Of a stretch of 28,766 nt of DNA, positions 25,265 to 28,766 are shown in pieces. The DNA is from DAIRET01 sp036795455 (lineage in GTDB: Bacteria; Bacteroidota; Ignavibacteria; Ignavibacteriales; Ignavibacteriaceae): assembly GCA_036795455.1 (NCBI GenBank), contig DAIRET010000013.1, positions 1-28,766 of the forward strand. The letters run 5' to 3'. How positions within the stretch are numbered: position 1 is the stretch's first letter; each line of letters starts with the position of its first letter. The translations under genes and the position numbers were made by a program. The notes below the pieces were generated by a model, which saw nothing but the letters and a program-made list of their open reading frames with translations, searched no databases and was not told the origin of the DNA.

Positions 25265-25960
25265 TTATTTTTCAATTCCAAGGAGTTCAACTTCAAATAT
25301 CAATGTTGCGTTTGGGGGAATAGTTCCACCGGCTCCTCTTTCGCCATATGCTAAATCAGCAGGGATGTATACTTCCCATTTATCTCCAACTTTCATAAGT
25401 TGAAGAACTTCAGTCCAACCTTTAATTACACCGTTAACCGGGAATACAGCCGGTTCTCCTCTTGAATAGGAATTATCGAATTCGGTTCCATTAATCAAAG
25501 TTCCTTTGTAATGAGTTTTTACTTTATCCGTCTCTTTAGGAGATGGTCCGTCACCTGATTTAATAACTTTATACTGAAGCCCGCTCGGTAAAACCTTTAC
25601 GCCTTCTTTTTTCTTATTTGCTTCCAGAAATTCCGCTCCCTCTTTCATGTTTTTCTCCCCGTCTTCTTTCTGTTTCGCCGCTTGTTTTGCCATTAATTCT
25701 TGCTGGAATTCCTGCATTACCTGTGCAATTTCTTCTTCCGTTAAAAGTCCGTCTTTCCCTTCCAAACCATCTTTTAGCCCCTGCAATAGTATTTCGGAAT
25801 CGACTTCAATACTGTTTGTTTTCATATTTTTTCCGATGTCCAGTCCTATGCTGTAACTAACTTTGTCTTTTTGTGTTTTCAAATCTTCTTTGCTGGTTAC
25901 TCCCGTTTGACATGAAACCAGAGAAAAGCTCATTAATACGACAATTGCCGATAGTCTCAC
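25265..25960 (-). CDS. FKBP-type peptidyl-prolyl isomerase, Mip/FkpA-like lipoprotein
   Basis: 231 residues. Lipobox LVSC with lipidated C17. Residues about 30-120 are the helical dimerisation domain of the Mip/FkpA group (VSYSIGLDIGKNMK, LTEEEIAQVMQEFQQEL); 122-231 is the FKBP catalytic domain (THYKGTLINGTEFDNSY, VIKGWTEVLQLMKVGDK, IPADLAYGERGAGGTIPPN, LIFEVELLGIE). It should help fold outer-membrane or periplasmic proteins from a lipid anchor. The start is GTG, supported by AGGAG six bases upstream and by the correct signal-peptide length. No other start fits the signal. Confidence 0.92.
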   Translation of the reverse strand: MRLSAIVVLMSFSLVSCQTGVTSKEDLKTQKDKVSYSIGLDIGKNMKTNSIEVDSEILLQGLKDGLEGKDGLLTEEEIAQVMQEFQQELMAKQAAKQKEDGEKNMKEGAEFLEANKKKEGVKVLPSGLQYKVIKSGDGPSPKETDKVKTHYKGTLINGTEFDNSYSRGEPAVFPVNGVIKGWTEVLQLMKVGDKWEVYIPADLAYGERGAGGTIPPNATLIFEVELLGIEK

Positions 25961-26040
25961 TTAATACTCCTATTAATATTAATTATTAAATTTTAACAGT
26001 TCAATATAAAGAAATCCGGTGTTTTTTATTCTCCCATATT

Positions 26041-26150
26041 TTACCTTCGGTATGTATGGAAACAATGGATGACTGCCGGATCGGTGAACCCAAAGGAAGG
26101 GAAATATCGCAAGGCTGCCTGTGCTGGGGCTGGTTGATGATAAAGGTTTG
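26041..26150 (+). ncRNA. Possible structured RNA with SRP-RNA-like flanks
   Basis: A GC-richer island in the 287-bp gap between the FKBP gene and the 92-residue gene. ATCGGTGAACCC (about 26080-26091) can pair, with wobbles and two mismatches, with GGGGCTGGTTGAT (about 26126-26138), and CGCAAGGCTGCC and CTGTGCTGGGG resemble parts of bacterial SRP RNA. The diagnostic core of that RNA (CAGG, GGAA tetraloop, AGCAG) is not intact, so I cannot call it ffs. No exact TAnnTTTG promoter or T-run terminator was found. The orientation is assumed from the SRP resemblance. Confidence 0.25.
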
Positions 26151-26247
26151 TTTAGTACAATATATCTATCAAAATGAAAACTTAATTTTAATGGCATTAC
26201 CTGTTGTAACAAAAAAAGCTAGAGGATTTGAGATTATCCCAGCATCT

Positions 26248-26526
26248 TTATTTGTTTATTGCCAGACCAATTGACTTAATTTCTTTGTCAATCTTTTGCG
26301 CAAGTTCCCTTTCAGTTATTCCTTCAAGCGTAAGTTTTGCATATTTAACTGTTTGTAAAGGTGGATCGCCTTCGCCTGAGAAATACTTGAATAAAGCAAA
26401 CCCCAGCCTGTTCCTGTCATTCTCAACGGGAAGGTATTGAACAAACTTATCTACTATCCCGTATGCTTTTTTTTCCAGGCTGTCAACCGGGAATTCTTTT
26501 GTAAAGGGAGGTGGTAATGTTGTCAT
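26248..26526 (-). CDS. Small conserved-looking protein of unknown function
   Basis: 92 residues, not recognised. It starts MTTLPPPFTKEFPVDSLEKK, is largely helical afterwards (AYGIVDKFVQYLP, ALFKYFSG, ITERELAQKIDKEIKSIG), and has no signal or membrane segment. AAGGA nine bases before the ATG and a TAATTTTG promoter motif about 97 bp upstream support a real gene. It stands alone, divergent from the LPS genes. Confidence 0.65.
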   Translation of the reverse strand: MTTLPPPFTKEFPVDSLEKKAYGIVDKFVQYLPVENDRNRLGFALFKYFSGEGDPPLQTVKYAKLTLEGITERELAQKIDKEIKSIGLAINK

Positions 26527-26610
26527 CTTTTTTCCTTTGATTTTTTTTTGAAACTATTTCCCGTTACATAAGCGGGTATTTCTTTCTGATGAATTCAATC
26601 TCTTTTTGTA

Positions 26611-26630
26611 AATTTGTTTTCAAAATTAAT
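26611..26630. promoter_or_regulatory. Face-to-face -7 elements between the 92-residue gene and the GT9 gene
   Basis: TAAATTTG on the plus strand (26611-26618) and TAATTTTG on the minus strand (26630-26623) both match TAnnTTTG exactly and lie four bases apart. The first would serve the GT9/waaA genes with a very short leader (about 15 bases), the second the 92-residue gene. The -33 boxes are poor, so this rests on the -7 matches. Confidence 0.4.
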
Positions 26631-26638
26631 AAAATAAA

Positions 26639-27634
26639 TTGACAAGTAAACAGTTCAAAAAGATTCTTATTATCAGGCTCTCTTCTCTCGGGGATGTACT
26701 ATTAGCTACTCCTTTGCTTAATGCGATTAAAAGAGAATACGGGTTATGCAGTATTGATTTTGTAGTTCGAAACGAATATGCCGATGCAATAAGGTTGAAT
26801 CCCAATGTCGAACAGGTATTCCTTTATTCCAGGGATAAAGAAGAAATAACTGCAATTAAGAAAAAGATTAAAAGTATAGGCTACGATTTGATTATCGACC
26901 TTCAGAATAACCCGAGAAGCCGCGCTTTAACATCGGGAATGAACGTTAAAGTTGTTCGTTTTTATAAGAATTCACTTGCTAAATTTTTACTTGTTAAATT
27001 TAAAATCAACCGGTTGAAAGCTGCTCCTTCTATCCCCGAACGATACGCTGCAACAGCAGAAATTCAATTAAATAATGATGATAAGGTAGAACTTTTCATC
27101 CCGGGACAAACCGGTGGGAATGATAAAAATAGCGGGAAGAAACTTATCGGGTTATGCCCGGGTGCAAGACACTTCACAAAAAGATGGTCGAAGGAATACT
27201 TTATTGAACTTGGCAAAACACTTATTGAGAATTCATATGACGTCTGTTTATTAGGGGGAAAAGATGATACTCTCCTTTGTGAAGAGATCGCCGCCAAAAT
27301 TCCCGGGGCAATGAACTTTGCAACAGATAACGATTTGTATAAATTGGCATTTAATATGAAACGGTGTTCTGCCGTCGTTTGCAACGACTCCGGTTTAATG
27401 CATATTGCTTGCGGACTTAAAATTCCCGTTGTCGCCATATTCGGTTCAACCGTTAAAGAATTCGGGTTTTTCCCTTACAAAAGCAAAAGTTCAGTATTAG
27501 AAAATAATTCTTTATTTTGCAGACCGTGTTCGCATATTGGAAGAAGGAGTTGTCCGAAAAAACACTTTAAATGCATGAACGACATTACACCGGTAAAAGT
27601 ATATAAAACATTAAATGATTTGATTTGTTTATGA
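26639..27634 (+). CDS. Glycosyltransferase family 9, heptosyltransferase-like
   Basis: 331 residues. N-terminal Rossmann half with KKILIIRLSSLGDVLLATPLL (split as 7-17 and SLGD at 16-19), typical of WaaC/WaaF/RfaQ; C-terminal nucleotide-sugar half with PGARHFTKRW (174-183), NDSGLMHIA (249-257) and FGST (268-271). Four cysteines near the end (C294, C297, C305, C312) fit the C-terminal Cys pattern seen in many GT9 members. It probably transfers heptose to the LPS inner core, which the overlapping waaA supports, but the exact sugar is not certain. The start is TTG (26639); no in-frame ATG lies before the SLGD motif. It ends ATGA, sharing bases with waaA. Confidence 0.88.
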   Translation: MTSKQFKKILIIRLSSLGDVLLATPLLNAIKREYGLCSIDFVVRNEYADAIRLNPNVEQVFLYSRDKEEITAIKKKIKSIGYDLIIDLQNNPRSRALTSGMNVKVVRFYKNSLAKFLLVKFKINRLKAAPSIPERYAATAEIQLNNDDKVELFIPGQTGGNDKNSGKKLIGLCPGARHFTKRWSKEYFIELGKTLIENSYDVCLLGGKDDTLLCEEIAAKIPGAMNFATDNDLYKLAFNMKRCSAVVCNDSGLMHIACGLKIPVVAIFGSTVKEFGFFPYKSKSSVLENNSLFCRPCSHIGRRSCPKKHFKCMNDITPVKVYKTLNDLICL

Positions 27635-28766
27635 TTGATAAATTCTGGATTTTGTTTTACAACATGTTGGTTGTACCGCCTCTTTTCCTTTTGATTAAAG
27701 TTGCTTCTCTTTTTAACAATAAAGTTAAAATGGGAATAGCCGGACGGAAAAGGTTGTTTGAAGATTTGATTATTGCAGCAGCCGAACTTGACAGAACGAA
27801 AAAATTGATCTGGATTCATTCATCATCGCTCGGAGAATTTGAGCAGGCGAAGCCGGTAATAGAAAAAATAAAATCCGAAATTGATGTAAACATTCTCGTT
27901 ACTTTTTTTTCTCCATCAGGTTACGTTAATTCAAAAAAATACCCCTACGCCGACCTTGTTTCCTACATACCGTTCGATACACACTACAACGCGCAGCGAT
28001 TCATTACAATTGTTAATCCCTCACTTGCAATTTTCATGCGGTACGATATTTGGCCTAACCATGTTTACGAGCTTTCGAAAAGACATATTCCGAGTATGAT
28101 AATCGATGCAACAATGCTTAAAACTTCTGCAAGGACAAAACCGGTTTCAAGAAGCTTTCATAAAAGCTTATTCAAAAACATTACAAGAATTTTAACCGTT
28201 TCCCGGGACGATGCCGATAATTTCAAGATATTCAACTGTACCGACAATAAACTTCTCCCGGTAGGAGATACCCGTTTTGACCGCGTATATCAACGGAGCT
28301 TAATTGCCAAAGAAAAAAACCTTATTAAAGAGAATATTTTTTCCGGCAAAAAAGTAATAGTTGCAGGCAGCACCTGGGGCGAGGATGAAGAGGTGTTAAT
28401 CCCTACATTTCTGAAAATCAGTAAGTACTATAAAGATGTAATTCTAATTATTGCTCCGCACGAACCTACCCTTTTACATCTTGAAAAACTTGAAAATGAT
28501 TTTGCAGGAAAACTAAAGACAATTCGCTTCTCCTTCTTAAACAACTATAATAACGAAAGAGTAATTATTATTGATTCAATCGGAATACTTCTCACGCTTT
28601 ATTACTACGCCGATATTGCTTTTGTAGGAGGCAGTTTCAAAAGCAATGTGCACAATGTTCTTGAAGCCGCTGTTTACGGTATCCCGGTGCTGTTCGGTCC
28701 TAAAATATCGAATTCGCGTGAAGCAATTGAATTGACAAAACTCGGAGGCGGTATTATAATCAAAAG
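27631..28766 (+). CDS. waaA: 3-deoxy-D-manno-octulosonic acid (Kdo) transferase, 3' end missing
   Basis: 378 complete codons are present and the frame is open at the window edge. It starts at ATG 27631 inside the GT9 stop (ATGA), so the two are translationally coupled. Residues about 6-26 form a membrane anchor; GRKRLF (38-43) and HSSSLGEFEQAKP (63-75, with the conserved Glu69) are WaaA N-domain marks; the C-domain shows VAGSTWGEDEEVL, IIAPHEP, FVGGSFKSNVHNVLEAA and the CMP-binding FGPKISNSREAIEL. It adds Kdo from CMP-Kdo to lipid A precursor on the inner membrane. Only the last few dozen residues appear to be missing. Confidence 0.93.
   Translation, partial: MIDKFWILFYNMLVVPPLFLLIKVASLFNNKVKMGIAGRKRLFEDLIIAAAELDRTKKLIWIHSSSLGEFEQAKPVIEKIKSEIDVNILVTFFSPSGYVNSKKYPYADLVSYIPFDTHYNAQRFITIVNPSLAIFMRYDIWPNHVYELSKRHIPSMIIDATMLKTSARTKPVSRSFHKSLFKNITRILTVSRDDADNFKIFNCTDNKLLPVGDTRFDRVYQRSLIAKEKNLIKENIFSGKKVIVAGSTWGEDEEVLIPTFLKISKYYKDVILIIAPHEPTLLHLEKLENDFAGKLKTIRFSFLNNYNNERVIIIDSIGILLTLYYYADIAFVGGSFKSNVHNVLEAAVYGIPVLFGPKISNSREAIELTKLGGGIIIK

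Noticed and set aside
26056..26274. 72-residue plus-strand frame between the FKBP gene and the 92-residue gene
   Set aside because: It overlaps the end of the 92-residue gene and the possible RNA, with no recognisable protein features or ribosome site.

Overview
The window looks like a chromosomal segment from a Bacteroidota/Chlorobi-group bacterium, most likely Ignavibacteria-like. Evidence: two secreted proteins end in a type IX secretion (T9SS) type A sorting domain with the NYPNPFNP signature; several upstream regions carry the Bacteroidota-type -7 element TAnnTTTG; the DNA is AT-rich; and there are genes for bacillithiol synthesis (bshA), a B12 TonB receptor and LPS Kdo transfer. This is a trait-based inference, since no marker gene was compared. 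There are no rRNA, tRNA, CRISPR or insertion sequences.

Layout. 1-664: a RelE/ParE-type toxin-antitoxin pair (minus) under a 34-bp palindrome that contains its promoter. 665-2983: rmuC plus a DUF1207 outer-membrane protein (minus), divergent from metG. 2977-7250: metG and a T9SS-exported subtilase (plus), ended by a strong hairpin. 7250-9214: a gene-poor stretch with a palindromic REP-like repeat and a C8 tract, then a damaged cation-diffusion-facilitator/acetyltransferase locus with an in-frame TGA and a frameshift. 9262-12606: minus-strand ArsC-like protein, NOP2/Sun RNA methyltransferase, an unknown protein and bshA.

12709-16245 is the most interesting part: a B12 uptake unit on the minus strand made of a cobalamin riboswitch, a terminator hairpin abutting the start codon, a BtuB-like TonB receptor and a beta-propeller protein with a T9SS anchor. 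It looks like a T9SS-secreted counterpart of the Bacteroides surface B12-binding lipoprotein BtuG. 16330-18573: an orphan TPR sensor histidine kinase with a lipoprotein-type signal.

18696-26526 is a minus-strand housekeeping run: FKBP isomerase, secreted GH13 amylase, gatB, lepB, then an active and an inactive M16 peptidase that overlap. 25961-26247 holds a possible structured RNA. 26611-28766: a divergent promoter region, then a GT9 heptosyltransferase-like gene overlapping waaA, which runs off the window and belongs to LPS core assembly.

Unusual start codons recur. TTG is the best start for four genes (DUF1207 protein, metG, the RNA methyltransferase, GT9) and GTG for the FKBP. UGA is a normal stop here (for example the 142-residue gene and GT9), so the TGA inside the transporter is a lesion or error rather than a recoded codon.
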